Shown one piece after another: positions 44,316 to 53,956 of a stretch of DNA of 64,000 nucleotides. A model generated the notes under the pieces. It saw only the letters and a program-made list of their open reading frames with translations. It was not told where the DNA came from and ran no database searches. Position numbers and translations under genes: made by a program. The stretch's first letter is position 1, and each line of letters opens with the position of its first letter. Origin of the DNA: JAJEFO01 sp009843725 (GTDB lineage: Bacteria; Pseudomonadota; Alphaproteobacteria; Rhodobacterales; Rhodobacteraceae); assembly GCA_965243215.1 (NCBI GenBank), contig CBDEUJ010000005.1:744001-808000 (forward strand), written 5' to 3'.

Positions 44316-46388
44316 CTACTGTCGGTCTTTGGCGAATCCCTCTTCGGTCGCGCGATCAAAGACTGCCACCGCGCGGAGGGCTTGGGCTTCCGACAGAGGT
44401 TTGTGACGAATGCGGGTGGCTGCCTCGATGATGCCGTTTTCCATCGGCGTGATGCGCATTGACTTTTCGCGAACCCAGATTTGGAGCGCTTCCCAACCGG
44501 CAGTGCCTATTTCCACGACCCTTGCTTGGGCTTGAATTCCATTGATCATCTGCTGGTCGCGCGTTCCATCCGCATCGCGGGTGCGCGATTCCTCGCTGCC
44601 AACGAGAATGTCGGTCAAGTCACTTCGCAGGTCGATCTCGAGCTTCAGCGCAGCGTCGACACAAGCCGGCTTCTTTGCCCATTCCGTAGGGTTGCTGCCA
44701 CCGATCGGGGGTGCGAGCAGGTGCAGGTGCATGACTTCCGCGCATTGATCGAGGGCGTCAGCGAGGACTTCGGGGACTTCCTGCGAGGACCATATGCGCT
44801 GAAGGTCGAGAGATTGTCTGTCCTGCCGTAGATCGTGGACGAGCTTTGCGATCGCATAACAGACCGTGTTGGCGCGCAGGCCGCCCGTGTACCAGGAACC
44901 GGCGGCATCGGACACGATCCGCTCGGTCTTCCGGAAGACGAGGAGCTTCGTTACGGCGTTCCTGAACCACTCCTCGGAAAACGCGGTTTCCTTCTTGTCC
45001 CATTCCTTTCCGATCTGATGCGCGAAATGGGCGAAGTTTTTCTGCGCTCCCAAGCTCACGATTTCCGGGCGGACCCTCCACGTCATCTCCGCCTTGGCAA
45101 GGTCCGTCTTGGTGAAGAGCTGGGAACGGGGGTGCTCAAGGTCAAACTTTTTCCTCTGTGCCGGCGTTAGCTGCGATCGCCTGTCGGCGAACTGTCCGCG
45201 GGCACGCTCATAGAACCACCTGCTCTGGGTGAACTGGCCCGCCTTGGGAGGAGCGAAGATGCGCCGTGATATCTCCTCCATCCGGACATGGAACGGGTGG
45301 TTGGAAAAGAAGTCGGCCGCCGCGATCCTGTTCTGGCTGTTGGCGTATCTCGAAATGTCGGGGACGATCCTTTCCGCACTTTCGGGGTCCACGATTGACA
45401 GCTTCATCTGAACGAAAGTCTTCGACAGGTCCTTCCCCGAGCGTGACGCTGCATGGATCGAGGCGCTGGTCTGGCCGCCATTGACGATCTGGAGGTTCTT
45501 GATGGAGGTCATCGTCGGAACGCCGTCGCGATCCTCGATCTCCACGGCCTCGGCCGTTGCCGTGATCCCGTTGTTGTACGCGAAGAACATGGTCGGCTCG
45601 TCCTCGATCGTCCTTCGAATGCCCTTGTTCACGTTTCCCCTGGCCTGGAGGAAGACCCGCACGTTCTGTTCAAGCAAGCGCGCCTGCCAGCGCTCGTAGA
45701 TCGAGGCGAGGACTGCACCGGGGATGGCGGCAAGATAGGCGCTGTATGGCGAATCCGGCATGTGTGCGGGCAGCACCGCAAGTGCGCCGCCGTACTGATC
45801 GAGATCTACGATGATCTCCTCGCGTTCCAACGCCGAGCTCTCTATTCGTGCCAGCCTGTTGACGTCCCAGACACTGTAGCTGACGGATCGCTCTTGAAAT
45901 TCCGTCATCTCGCGGCCGTCGACGCGGCCGCTGAGCTTCCTGTCGGTCATCAGCAGCAAGCTGACTTTCCTTATCGACTTCCACTTCGCCGCAATCATCT
46001 CGGACAGCTCGAATCCGGGGGAGGTTTCCTCCAACCTGTTTCGCCAATCCTCGTCGAGGGCGGCCTTGAGAAACCGAAGCGGACGCTTGAAGAGGCTGTT
46101 CAGTTCCGTGCCGGTCAACGTGGGCGCGTCAATGGCGCCTGCGTGATCCACGACAAACAGCGTGAGTTGCCCACTCCGCTTCGGATCGCCTCCCCAGCCG
46201 TCAACACGAATTCCCGATTGGGTTGATCCGCGATGGTGAAAGTACTCGAGGAGGTCGACTTCTCCCGAACCGGTAATCGTGTCGCTCACACGCGAAAAGA
46301 AGGCCTCTTCCATCGAAAGCCCATTTGCCTCCGAAAGGAGGCGGACGTCTTCTCGCAGCGCCAGTGCGAATTCATCGGTCTCGGGCAT
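44316..46388 (-). CDS. AIPR (abortive infection phage resistance) family protein
   Basis: A 690-aa protein of the AIPR family, first known from phage-resistance plasmids and found in many restriction-like operons. The family hallmarks FFAYNNGITATAEAVE (about residue 267) and LQIVNGGQTSASIHAA (about residue 300) are present. Biochemistry is not established. It is the last gene of the five-gene operon, and its start overlaps the preceding stop by 17 bases. GGGGG precedes the ATG. Confidence 0.93.
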   Translation of the reverse strand: MPETDEFALALREDVRLLSEANGLSMEEAFFSRVSDTITGSGEVDLLEYFHHRGSTQSGIRVDGWGGDPKRSGQLTLFVVDHAGAIDAPTLTGTELNSLFKRPLRFLKAALDEDWRNRLEETSPGFELSEMIAAKWKSIRKVSLLLMTDRKLSGRVDGREMTEFQERSVSYSVWDVNRLARIESSALEREEIIVDLDQYGGALAVLPAHMPDSPYSAYLAAIPGAVLASIYERWQARLLEQNVRVFLQARGNVNKGIRRTIEDEPTMFFAYNNGITATAEAVEIEDRDGVPTMTSIKNLQIVNGGQTSASIHAASRSGKDLSKTFVQMKLSIVDPESAERIVPDISRYANSQNRIAAADFFSNHPFHVRMEEISRRIFAPPKAGQFTQSRWFYERARGQFADRRSQLTPAQRKKFDLEHPRSQLFTKTDLAKAEMTWRVRPEIVSLGAQKNFAHFAHQIGKEWDKKETAFSEEWFRNAVTKLLVFRKTERIVSDAAGSWYTGGLRANTVCYAIAKLVHDLRQDRQSLDLQRIWSSQEVPEVLADALDQCAEVMHLHLLAPPIGGSNPTEWAKKPACVDAALKLEIDLRSDLTDILVGSEESRTRDADGTRDQQMINGIQAQARVVEIGTAGWEALQIWVREKSMRITPMENGIIEAATRIRHKPLSEAQALRAVAVFDRATEEGFAKDRQ

Positions 46389-47385
46389 CTCGATCCCCCT
46401 TCGAAGTCAGAATGTCTGCCAGGACCTGCATGTCGATGCGGAACGGTTCCAGCCTGTGCAGCGGAAGATCATACCTGATTTCAACGGGTCCCGACGGTAC
46501 CGAACCGGGCACGATCCTCGGGAAGGAGTCTGTGACTTCGAAAACGTCCGTCGTTCGAAGCAGTGCCGCAAGGTCATATTCGTGCCTTGCATCGTATCCG
46601 GCCACTTCCAGGCCCCGTTCCAGCAGATGCATTGACTGCGGCGCATCGCTCGCCACCTCGCTGCGCAACCTTGCAACGAGATCGTGCAGCGACAATGCCG
46701 CCGGCTGATCCTCCGCGCAGACGGCAAAGGTATGGACGAGTAACGCCAATCGGTGTCCGGAAACGTCCTCAAGTTGGTGCTCCGAGCTTATCCGCACCTT
46801 CGACCGGCTTGCCGCTCCCCGTGACTTGCACTCGATGCAGGCGCCGGCCATCTCGAAGTCCTTCGGCGCGTTCTCGGCCCCTTTCCAGCCAGCCACCGCG
46901 GTGTCAATGCCAACATGCGGAGCGAGGACATGCAAGAGAGTCCAAAGCTCACCCATGAGCCCCATCTGAGCGTCTCTGCCCAAGACGGACTTGCGCTTGC
47001 CTCTCAGCAACGCATGCCATTTCCACGTTCGTTCGATGAATGACGTCACGGCGGCGCGCTCGTTGTCCGCACCGGCAACAACCTCGATGATATCTTCGCT
47101 GAGTCTTGCGAAAATGTCCGCGTCCTCCTCGCTTTCGAGGATGACCGATGCCAGCAGCTTGTCCTCGTCCGGCCGCTCACGTTTCTCGACGATTAGGCCC
47201 GCCATTTCAGGCAGTTTCGCCTTGCTGGCAGACCTTTTGTCATGGACGAGAAAGAGGACGCGCCGCCCCAGGTGATCCAGGCCGCGAAAGAGGTCGTAAG
47301 GCCGGCACTCCGGAGCAAGCCTGCCGCTGAAGGTCTGATCGGATGGCGGCTTGGCGATCCCGGCCCAAGGGTCTTCACTCCTCAC
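46372..47385 (-). CDS. PD-(D/E)XK motif protein (DUF4420-like)
   Basis: A 337-aa protein of the PD-(D/E)XK motif group that accompanies Z1 and MORC proteins. The candidate nuclease centre lies near DFEMAGACIECKSRG (about residues 180-195), with Asp, Glu-x-Lys in the order expected for the fold. GTG at 47385 is preferred because GGGGAGG lies 9 bases upstream and the protein then begins near RSEDPWAGI; an ATG at 47412 would overlap the Z1 gene by 38 bases. It is the likely endonuclease of the system. Confidence 0.88.
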   Translation of the reverse strand: MRSEDPWAGIAKPPSDQTFSGRLAPECRPYDLFRGLDHLGRRVLFLVHDKRSASKAKLPEMAGLIVEKRERPDEDKLLASVILESEEDADIFARLSEDIIEVVAGADNERAAVTSFIERTWKWHALLRGKRKSVLGRDAQMGLMGELWTLLHVLAPHVGIDTAVAGWKGAENAPKDFEMAGACIECKSRGAASRSKVRISSEHQLEDVSGHRLALLVHTFAVCAEDQPAALSLHDLVARLRSEVASDAPQSMHLLERGLEVAGYDARHEYDLAALLRTTDVFEVTDSFPRIVPGSVPSGPVEIRYDLPLHRLEPFRIDMQVLADILTSKGDRDARDR

Positions 47386-50089
47386 GGTCAAGCGCCTCCC
47401 CGATCTCTTCATCGAACTCGCCCATGTTCTGTTGCCACCAGATCGTGTTTACCTGATAGCTGACGGTCCTTCCGGACTTCCTTGACGTCGGAAATCCGAT
47501 CGTCCACGCCGTTACTGGCGGACCTTTGTCGAATTCACCGGTTTCCTTGTCCATGAGCGCAATCATGTGCACCGCAAGCAGAGGTCGTTTCCGCGCTCCG
47601 AGGTACGCACTGTCTGATATGTTCTTGGTCCCTTCAGCAGCAGCTTCTTTCCTTACTTGCTTGATGCTTGTTGCATCCATTCCGAACCTCACCACTCCTC
47701 GGGACGAGAACCGTCGGCTGGTCGCGACTACGCGACCCTTGTCCCTTTCTGCGGGTGTCCGGCTTTGCAGGCGCAGCGGGAAGCCCAATCCGTCCCACTC
47801 AACCGCATCCTGCCTGTCACTTCCGACAAACACGACATCCCATTCCTTCAGGTTCTCGTCTTCCCGTTCCTCAATATAGCGAAGCACGGGGCCGTTCTGG
47901 GTGCGGGTCGCGTCGGGGTGGTTCCGGAAGTTCTCGATGAAATCCTTCACCAAATCCGAGGAAACGGAAGGAAAGAGCACGCTCGCTCCGATGGTCTGTC
48001 TTTGGTGGCTCGCCAAAGTATCATGGAGGTTTCGGGCGGCCCTCCTGTTCAAGTCCGCTGCGTCGCCGTGTCCGTTGTCATGGATGACCGTCGTCTCGAT
48101 CCGGCTGCGGGACAGGCTCACATCCACAATGACCTCCTGTCCGCTGCCTGCCTTGTTTCTGGCGGTGACTTCGAGGGCCGATGGGTGGCGCTGCACGCGA
48201 AGCCCGAAGTCCCGGGGACTCGCGTCCGACGCCGCCATGTACCGCAAGTCCTGCCGCAACTCTTCCGAAGCCTCCGCGATGTGGGCGTACCAGCGGCGTG
48301 CCTCGTCCATGATCCAGACGCGACAAAGATCCTCGTAGCCCGGTCGATATCCGAACCACCTCGCCATCTGCATGAGCGTGTCGTAGGCCTTGGAATTCCG
48401 GAGGAAGTAGGAAACCGTCAGACCTTCGAGCGTAAGACCACGTGACAGCGAATATCCACCTACAGCAACGGCAGTTACCTGATCACGTTCGACATCCTTG
48501 ACTTCCGGATACTCGATCTTCTCGCCGGACTTGCTGTTCACCTCGTACACGCCGCCATCCGCGATCTTGGCTGCCACGATCTCAAGAACGGGAAGCACGT
48601 CCGACCAGGATTCCCCGCATTCGGAGAACTCCTCTTCAAACACGACCTTGATGGCCGCGACCTCGTCATCCTCCTCGGCCTGAGCGACCGGAAGGTTGCA
48701 ATGAAGCTTCAGCGACGGATAGATTTGCTCGCTCATCCTGTTCCGTATCAGGTTCGTCACGTCGGTCTGCACAGTGGTGAGGTGCGAAACGTTGACGAGC
48801 ATTGAGTGATGCTTGTCACCCTGCCCGCGGAGGTTCCGGATCGCTCCGGTTATAATGAAGGCCCTGATCGCCGTCATCAGGCTTTCGGGCAGATCGTGCA
48901 CCTGCTTCCCCTTCGGCATCTTGAGCGGCAGATGCGGTTCGTTGTCCGTGATGTCGCGTGTCGGAAGTCCTCTTTCGTCATCCGGATCGCCGAGGAACAC
49001 CTTTTCCGCCCCGTAGTAGTTGCCCGGACGATCGAGCGCGATCAGGAAGTGCTCGGGGAAGAGGTCGCGGCCCTCCTCCGGGTCATGTCGATCGGGATCG
49101 ATGAAGATGTTGGCGAAGGGCGTTGCGGTGAATGCCACGTACGAACTCTTGCCGAAGAGGTTCAACAACGTCCGGATCTGGCCATTGATTCGAGAAACCG
49201 CGTCGTGGCCTTTGGCGACGTTTATCGAGGCGTTGTCCGCCTCGTCGTCGATCAGCATCATTGGAAGATCGATGGTGCCGCCCGCGCGAGTGATATTTAT
49301 GTTCTTGAGCCATGTGATGAAATTCTTCAGGACACTGGCATTCTTCTTCAAGACAAAGACGATTGGCTCAGCCTGCAGGTTTGCCAGCGGGATCCGATGG
49401 TCCGCCTGGGCTCTCCTGAAGTCCGCCTTTCGAGTCGTCAGCGCACTCGGTTCACGCAAGGGGTTGATATTGCCTACGCCAACCCGGCCCGCGTTCTCCA
49501 CGTCTTCAAGGCGGGAGAGGTCGCTGTTCCGACCGATGAAGCCCTCGTCGATTCGCTTCTGCGTCTGGCTACGCAGATTCTCATGGATTCCCGCGATGAT
49601 GACGATGACGCGGTAGCCCACATCGGCCGCCTTGCTGACGAGCGCGGTGTAGTTGCCCGTCTTGCCGGCCTGGACGTCTCCCATGACCATGCCGCGCCGG
49701 TCGAACGGCTCCATCGAAAGTGGATCCCCGCAGAGTTCGATGACCCTGTTCGTCTTCTCGTTCATCGCTGCCAGCACTGGCCCCGCGAAGCCCTCGCGCG
49801 CCAGAAGGTCGCGGTATCGATCCCAGTAGAACCAGGCCGTCTCCCGTCGCCGGGCCGCATCGAACCATTTCTCGAATCCGGGCGCGACGAGCGTTGCGCC
49901 GGACTCGATCAGGACATCGTGTCTCGAGCGCATCTCATCAAACAGCGCTTCGAGATCCGCCGGCGAAACTTCGTCGTTGAGGATCGGGGCGTACTGAAAG
50001 ATCTCCGACTTCAGTTCTTCCTCGGTCCGTATGTCCTTGATCATGAATTCGGTGACCAAGGTGCGTACCTGTTCCAGTCCGAGCTTCAT
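47375..50089 (-). CDS. Z1 domain protein, SF2 helicase-like ATPase
   Basis: A 904-aa helicase-like protein with the Z1 domain. Motif I is GDVQAGKTGNYTAL (about residue 140), the DEAD-like Walker B is LIDDEADNASIN, and motif III is VAFTATPFANIFID. The Z1 core follows, GGYSLSRGLTLEGLTVSYFLRNSKAYDTLMQMARWFGYRPGYEDLCRVW, with a motif VI-like Q/R region. It probably translocates on or remodels DNA for the partner nuclease. Its ATG overlaps the MORC-like gene stop (ATGA). Confidence 0.93.
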   Translation of the reverse strand: MKLGLEQVRTLVTEFMIKDIRTEEELKSEIFQYAPILNDEVSPADLEALFDEMRSRHDVLIESGATLVAPGFEKWFDAARRRETAWFYWDRYRDLLAREGFAGPVLAAMNEKTNRVIELCGDPLSMEPFDRRGMVMGDVQAGKTGNYTALVSKAADVGYRVIVIIAGIHENLRSQTQKRIDEGFIGRNSDLSRLEDVENAGRVGVGNINPLREPSALTTRKADFRRAQADHRIPLANLQAEPIVFVLKKNASVLKNFITWLKNINITRAGGTIDLPMMLIDDEADNASINVAKGHDAVSRINGQIRTLLNLFGKSSYVAFTATPFANIFIDPDRHDPEEGRDLFPEHFLIALDRPGNYYGAEKVFLGDPDDERGLPTRDITDNEPHLPLKMPKGKQVHDLPESLMTAIRAFIITGAIRNLRGQGDKHHSMLVNVSHLTTVQTDVTNLIRNRMSEQIYPSLKLHCNLPVAQAEEDDEVAAIKVVFEEEFSECGESWSDVLPVLEIVAAKIADGGVYEVNSKSGEKIEYPEVKDVERDQVTAVAVGGYSLSRGLTLEGLTVSYFLRNSKAYDTLMQMARWFGYRPGYEDLCRVWIMDEARRWYAHIAEASEELRQDLRYMAASDASPRDFGLRVQRHPSALEVTARNKAGSGQEVIVDVSLSRSRIETTVIHDNGHGDAADLNRRAARNLHDTLASHQRQTIGASVLFPSVSSDLVKDFIENFRNHPDATRTQNGPVLRYIEEREDENLKEWDVVFVGSDRQDAVEWDGLGFPLRLQSRTPAERDKGRVVATSRRFSSRGVVRFGMDATSIKQVRKEAAAEGTKNISDSAYLGARKRPLLAVHMIALMDKETGEFDKGPPVTAWTIGFPTSRKSGRTVSYQVNTIWWQQNMGEFDEEIGEALDREE

Positions 50090-51570
50090 CCTGACCGCGC
50101 CTCGTCGATCAGCCTGACAACAATCGCCGTGTTTCCTGAGAAGGGCGGAGTGCTTTTCATGACGGACTCGATCTCCCGATATTCGTTTCCAAATTCTATG
50201 AGCTGCTCAATCAGCTGTCGACCGACATCCAGTAGCTCCTGTTCATCCAGTGAATTCTGTTCCATTGCAGAATAGCTGTCGGCCATGTCGTGATAGAGGG
50301 CTTCCAGCGGCAGGCTCGCGCATATCAATCGCAGGACGCTTCCGAGAGATCGCACCTGCTCGTTGGAGAGCGAAGACGCGAAGTTCGCAATTGCGGGATG
50401 TTCGTGATTGAGATCATAGGCGATGCGACCATCAACCCTGATCCGCTGCCAAAGCGGCAAGGGGTTTTCGTCGGTCAGCTTTGCACCGCGTTTCCTGTAG
50501 ACTCGCCTCGAACGCTCACCGAGCCCTCCGATGAGCTGTCTCAGATGTTCCCGCAGCGCCGGCGGCGGAGACGCTGACGCCTTCAGGACATCGATCTTCC
50601 ACTCGGCATCGCTTTCGTTCCCGATGTCGATCCGCACCCTGGCGAGTTGGGTAAGGGGATGCTGTGGAACAAGCCGAAACCAGGTGGAATGCCTTATCAG
50701 CCTGCGGTTCCTGTAGAGATAGAATCCTTGGGATCGCATGTGTCCTTGGGCGAGACCCATCCTGCGCCATTCGCCGTCCGTCGCGACCTTGTTCCGATGT
50801 GGCAGGATGAATGGCTGGATGGTGACAGTACCGGTCCCGAATACGCGTCGGTCTTCGGGCCGACGGACGGTGGCATCGTGCCACTCGACGAACGGGTCCA
50901 CCGGGACAAGATCCCTTCCATTGACGTCGAAAGCCACAGGCTTGTGACCCGGTTCGGCTTTCATGAACCGGTGAAAGACCAGTTCCAGGTGTCGAGTGGC
51001 ATCATCGATCAGCCTGATGAAGGTGCTCCTGTCCTTTTCCAGGCCAACCCGGTCGATCTTCTCCCAAAGAACCAGGGTCCCGTCCTGTACCAGCAATTCG
51101 GCAAACCTGATCCCGTCGACTGCCTCGGTGCCTTCGACAATCCATGCATTCCTCTCCACGACCAGATCGAGGTCCCACGTCGCGGCGAATGCAGACTGGC
51201 CACGGCGGCTAAATACGGTAAGCCGCCTGCATTGAGAAAAGGATGCGGTCTTGAGGCCTAGTCCAAATCGCCCGAGATCTGACTTGTCCCGCAACTCCGT
51301 TGGTGAACGCGACCCCGGGCGCATCGCCTCGAGAACTTCGCCGCGGGACATGCCGGTTCCATTATCAACTATGGCGACCGCGGCGCTGTCCGGGTTCGCG
51401 TCCACCCGGATGGAAACTTTCGACGCTTGAGCCGTCAACGAATTGTCGACAATGTCCGCGAGTGCGCTCGACAAGTTGTATCCGATGTCGCGAAGGCTCT
51501 CGATCAAGGCGTTCGCGTTTGGCTCGATTTCATGCTGCTCAACCGGGGTTGGCCCTTCTCCGTCGGTCAT
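50086..51570 (-). CDS. MORC/MutL-like GHKL ATPase
   Basis: A 494-aa GHKL-fold ATPase. The ATP-binding boxes are ALADIVDNSLTA (N box, about residue 37), VDNGTGMSRGEVLEAM (G1) and GRFGLGLKTASFSQCRRL (G2). Prokaryotic relatives adjacent to Z1 and cytosine methylase genes have been described as ancestors of eukaryotic MORC proteins. ATP-driven dimer closure on DNA is the expected role. It is coupled by ATGA overlaps with dcm upstream and Z1 downstream. Confidence 0.93.
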   Translation of the reverse strand: MTDGEGPTPVEQHEIEPNANALIESLRDIGYNLSSALADIVDNSLTAQASKVSIRVDANPDSAAVAIVDNGTGMSRGEVLEAMRPGSRSPTELRDKSDLGRFGLGLKTASFSQCRRLTVFSRRGQSAFAATWDLDLVVERNAWIVEGTEAVDGIRFAELLVQDGTLVLWEKIDRVGLEKDRSTFIRLIDDATRHLELVFHRFMKAEPGHKPVAFDVNGRDLVPVDPFVEWHDATVRRPEDRRVFGTGTVTIQPFILPHRNKVATDGEWRRMGLAQGHMRSQGFYLYRNRRLIRHSTWFRLVPQHPLTQLARVRIDIGNESDAEWKIDVLKASASPPPALREHLRQLIGGLGERSRRVYRKRGAKLTDENPLPLWQRIRVDGRIAYDLNHEHPAIANFASSLSNEQVRSLGSVLRLICASLPLEALYHDMADSYSAMEQNSLDEQELLDVGRQLIEQLIEFGNEYREIESVMKSTPPFSGNTAIVVRLIDEARSG

Positions 51571-53165
51571 GCCGGAATGACCTCCTCTCCGGAGACAGGT
51601 TGGGATGGACTGATGTCGGGAAAGATCTGTTGCAACGCATCGTGCAAGGCCGCGGCGATCTGGTGTGCCAGGAGTGGCGGGACGGCATTCCCGACCTGTA
51701 TGTATTGCTGCGTTCTATTTCCCTTGAAGTAGTAATTGTCAGGAAAGGTCTGCAACCGCGCCGCTTCCCTGACAGTCATGCTCCGGCACTGTGCCGGATC
51801 CGGATGGATGAAGTAGTGTCCGTCCTTGGCAAGATGGCACGTCACGGTCGACGAGGGCATGTCCCAGGGCTGGACACGAAACCGATCGTTGAATTTTCCG
51901 GACTTCCAGTTGGCGTGATCTGGCGCCAACTCTTCGGGAAAGTCAGGAGCCTTCGGTGAGTATCCGGTCGCCTTCGCCCAACATGTGGCGAACATGTACC
52001 GTTTTAGATCGGCAGGCATGTGCCCACGTGTTTCGTGCAGCGAAAGTCGGTCCAGCCTCGAATCTTCCAGCCAAATTCGGAGGTTTTTGGGGCAGTTGCC
52101 GGGCAATCGCGTTCCGCCGGTGCCACTATTGCGCAATTTGCCGTATTCGATCGACTGTTCGGAAATCTCCCTGAGCGCCGCGAGGTAGCGTGAGCGATGA
52201 TCACCCTCAAGGGAGATTGGCATCTCTTCGATCTGAAGTGCCGCAAGCCGAACCGTTCTACGCCAACCCTCGGGATCGTCCTTGCGACCTTCACGACCGC
52301 TGATGCCGCTCCGCAACACGGGCATCTCGGAAAGAACGTCTCGAACCGTTGCCTTGTGCTCAAACTCCGGCAATTTGGGAGGCATGAAATCATCTACCTT
52401 CTTGAGCAGGTCACGCCGAATTCCAACTATTATCACCCTGTGCCTCGCCTGAGGAATGCCCTGATGTTCGGCAGCGACGACGAAATCCTGAGGTTTCACG
52501 TCGTGCCCTTGGTTAATCGATGCGGATAGCGGAAACAGCGCGTACTGCGTCTTTCCGCCGCGGTTCTTCAAGTCTGCAGTTACAAGGTCGAATACCTTTC
52601 GCCTTTCGATGCTGGAGGAGAGCATTCCCTTGACGTTTTCCATCACGAAGGCCGCTGGCCGGAGCCTCCTCAATACGCTAATGTACTCTTCGTACAGCAA
52701 GTGGCGGTTTTCCTCATGCGCCACATAACCGAGGTCGCTTGGCTTGCGGCCACGGCCAGCGAGCGAATACGCCTGACATGGCGGGCCACCGATCAGGACC
52801 AATCGATCGCCACGTCGCTTGCGGATTTCCGAAATCCGCTCATCGAGTATCGCGGCGGTCTGTAGGTCGCCGAGAGTGAGATGAAGTGTTTCCCTTACAG
52901 CTTTCGCCCATTGAACTGGATAGAGTTTCGACCAATCTGGCTCCTTGATTTTGCCGTTCAGGAAGTCCACGTATTCTTGTGGCAAGCCATCGCCGAACTT
53001 CCGCAAGAAGGACCGAAGTCGAAGCGTCGAGTGCGCAACGACATCCTTTTCGGCCGACACATCGATCTCGAATGCGCATGCCTTGCCATGTCGCAGGTTG
53101 CAAAAACCCTCACCGAGGCCGCCGGGGCCAGAAAAAAGATCAACGATCCCAAACGCACTTTCCAT
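51567..53165 (-). CDS. DNA cytosine-5 methyltransferase
   Basis: A 532-aa C5 cytosine methylase that protects host DNA at its recognition site. Motif I is LFSGPGGLGEGF, motif IV with the catalytic Cys is GGPPCQAYSLAGRG (about residue 130), motif VI is MENVKGML, motif VIII is QARHRVIIVGIR, and motif X is IQVGNAVPP. The variable region between VIII and IX sets specificity. ATG at 53165 is chosen; TTG at 53183 with AAGG upstream is an alternative. It is first in the operon, so methylation is made before the nuclease-like proteins. Confidence 0.95.
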   Translation of the reverse strand: MESAFGIVDLFSGPGGLGEGFCNLRHGKACAFEIDVSAEKDVVAHSTLRLRSFLRKFGDGLPQEYVDFLNGKIKEPDWSKLYPVQWAKAVRETLHLTLGDLQTAAILDERISEIRKRRGDRLVLIGGPPCQAYSLAGRGRKPSDLGYVAHEENRHLLYEEYISVLRRLRPAAFVMENVKGMLSSSIERRKVFDLVTADLKNRGGKTQYALFPLSASINQGHDVKPQDFVVAAEHQGIPQARHRVIIVGIRRDLLKKVDDFMPPKLPEFEHKATVRDVLSEMPVLRSGISGREGRKDDPEGWRRTVRLAALQIEEMPISLEGDHRSRYLAALREISEQSIEYGKLRNSGTGGTRLPGNCPKNLRIWLEDSRLDRLSLHETRGHMPADLKRYMFATCWAKATGYSPKAPDFPEELAPDHANWKSGKFNDRFRVQPWDMPSSTVTCHLAKDGHYFIHPDPAQCRSMTVREAARLQTFPDNYYFKGNRTQQYIQVGNAVPPLLAHQIAAALHDALQQIFPDISPSQPVSGEEVIPA

Positions 53166-53263
53166 GAAATACACATAGGACAAGATGCCTTGAAAGGTGA
53201 AGTTCAGAATGCCAGATTATCAGACACGTTGCGGACCTTGTCATGGCTTGTGCCGGCACCTAC

Positions 53264-53287
53264 ACCACCACCACCACCACCACCACT
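53264..53287. repeat. (CAC)8 trinucleotide repeat in the operon leader
   Basis: Eight perfect CAC units, read as GTG/GGT units on the operon strand, lying 99-122 bases upstream of the methylase ATG. Such repeats can change length by slippage and so alter promoter spacing. Confidence 0.9.
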
Positions 53288-53294
53288 AAACTGA

Positions 53295-53956
53295 TTGGAG
53301 CAAGGGCGGCACTCTCGGGTCATCATCTTTCGCAGAAAACAGAATTCGGTCTGTCGGAGCCGTCGAGAGACGTCTTCCTCTGTGGCCTACCCCAAGAGTA
53401 CGTAGAGTTGCGCGTTAGGGGCAACCTGCGAGCTAAAGACCCTGAGCAAATGAGGCACCATGTTCCAAAGGTCCCAAAGCTCTCGACCCGACAGGTGTAC
53501 CCCAAGTGGTTGAGGTCAGGCTGCAATGATCTGCATCGCCCGCCGCCGGCAGTCCGTCCTCCGTGATGTCGCGGCTCCGTACCTCGCTGCTCTCCAGAAA
53601 GTACTGCGTGAACCTTTCGTCGTGCACGAGGCACACCGGGCAGATGCACCACCGCCGCGACTTCCGTCAGACACTCATCCAGATATGCCGCCGTCTCCAA
53701 ATGCAAACGCAGCTAATCCTCTTTGCCCAGCGTCAAGATTTGCTCTCCTGCCCTTTGCCCAGGAATGCGCGCAGCTAGCCGCTTCATCAGGTCCTTGTCT
53801 GGCGTGCCTCCTACAGAAAGTGCGATTAGAAAACGCCGCGGTCAACAAATTGCACCACACCCTCCGCGATACACTTTCTCCATGAATTAGCCGCAATGAC
53901 ATCCGCAGCGCCTCGGCGCAAATGGGCTCTCACGCCGCGCTGGTAAATTCTGCCTC
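53295..53956. other. Region without a recognised gene
   Basis: About 660 bases upstream of the methylase operon and downstream of the HEPN-like gene. Frames on both strands are broken and unrecognised. The promoter of the defence operon should lie near its left part. Confidence 0.5.

Noticed and set aside
53264..53290. CAC repeats followed by TAA resembling a cloning-vector His tag
   Set aside because: There are eight units in a non-coding context, with no vector sequence around them. A natural microsatellite is the simpler reading.
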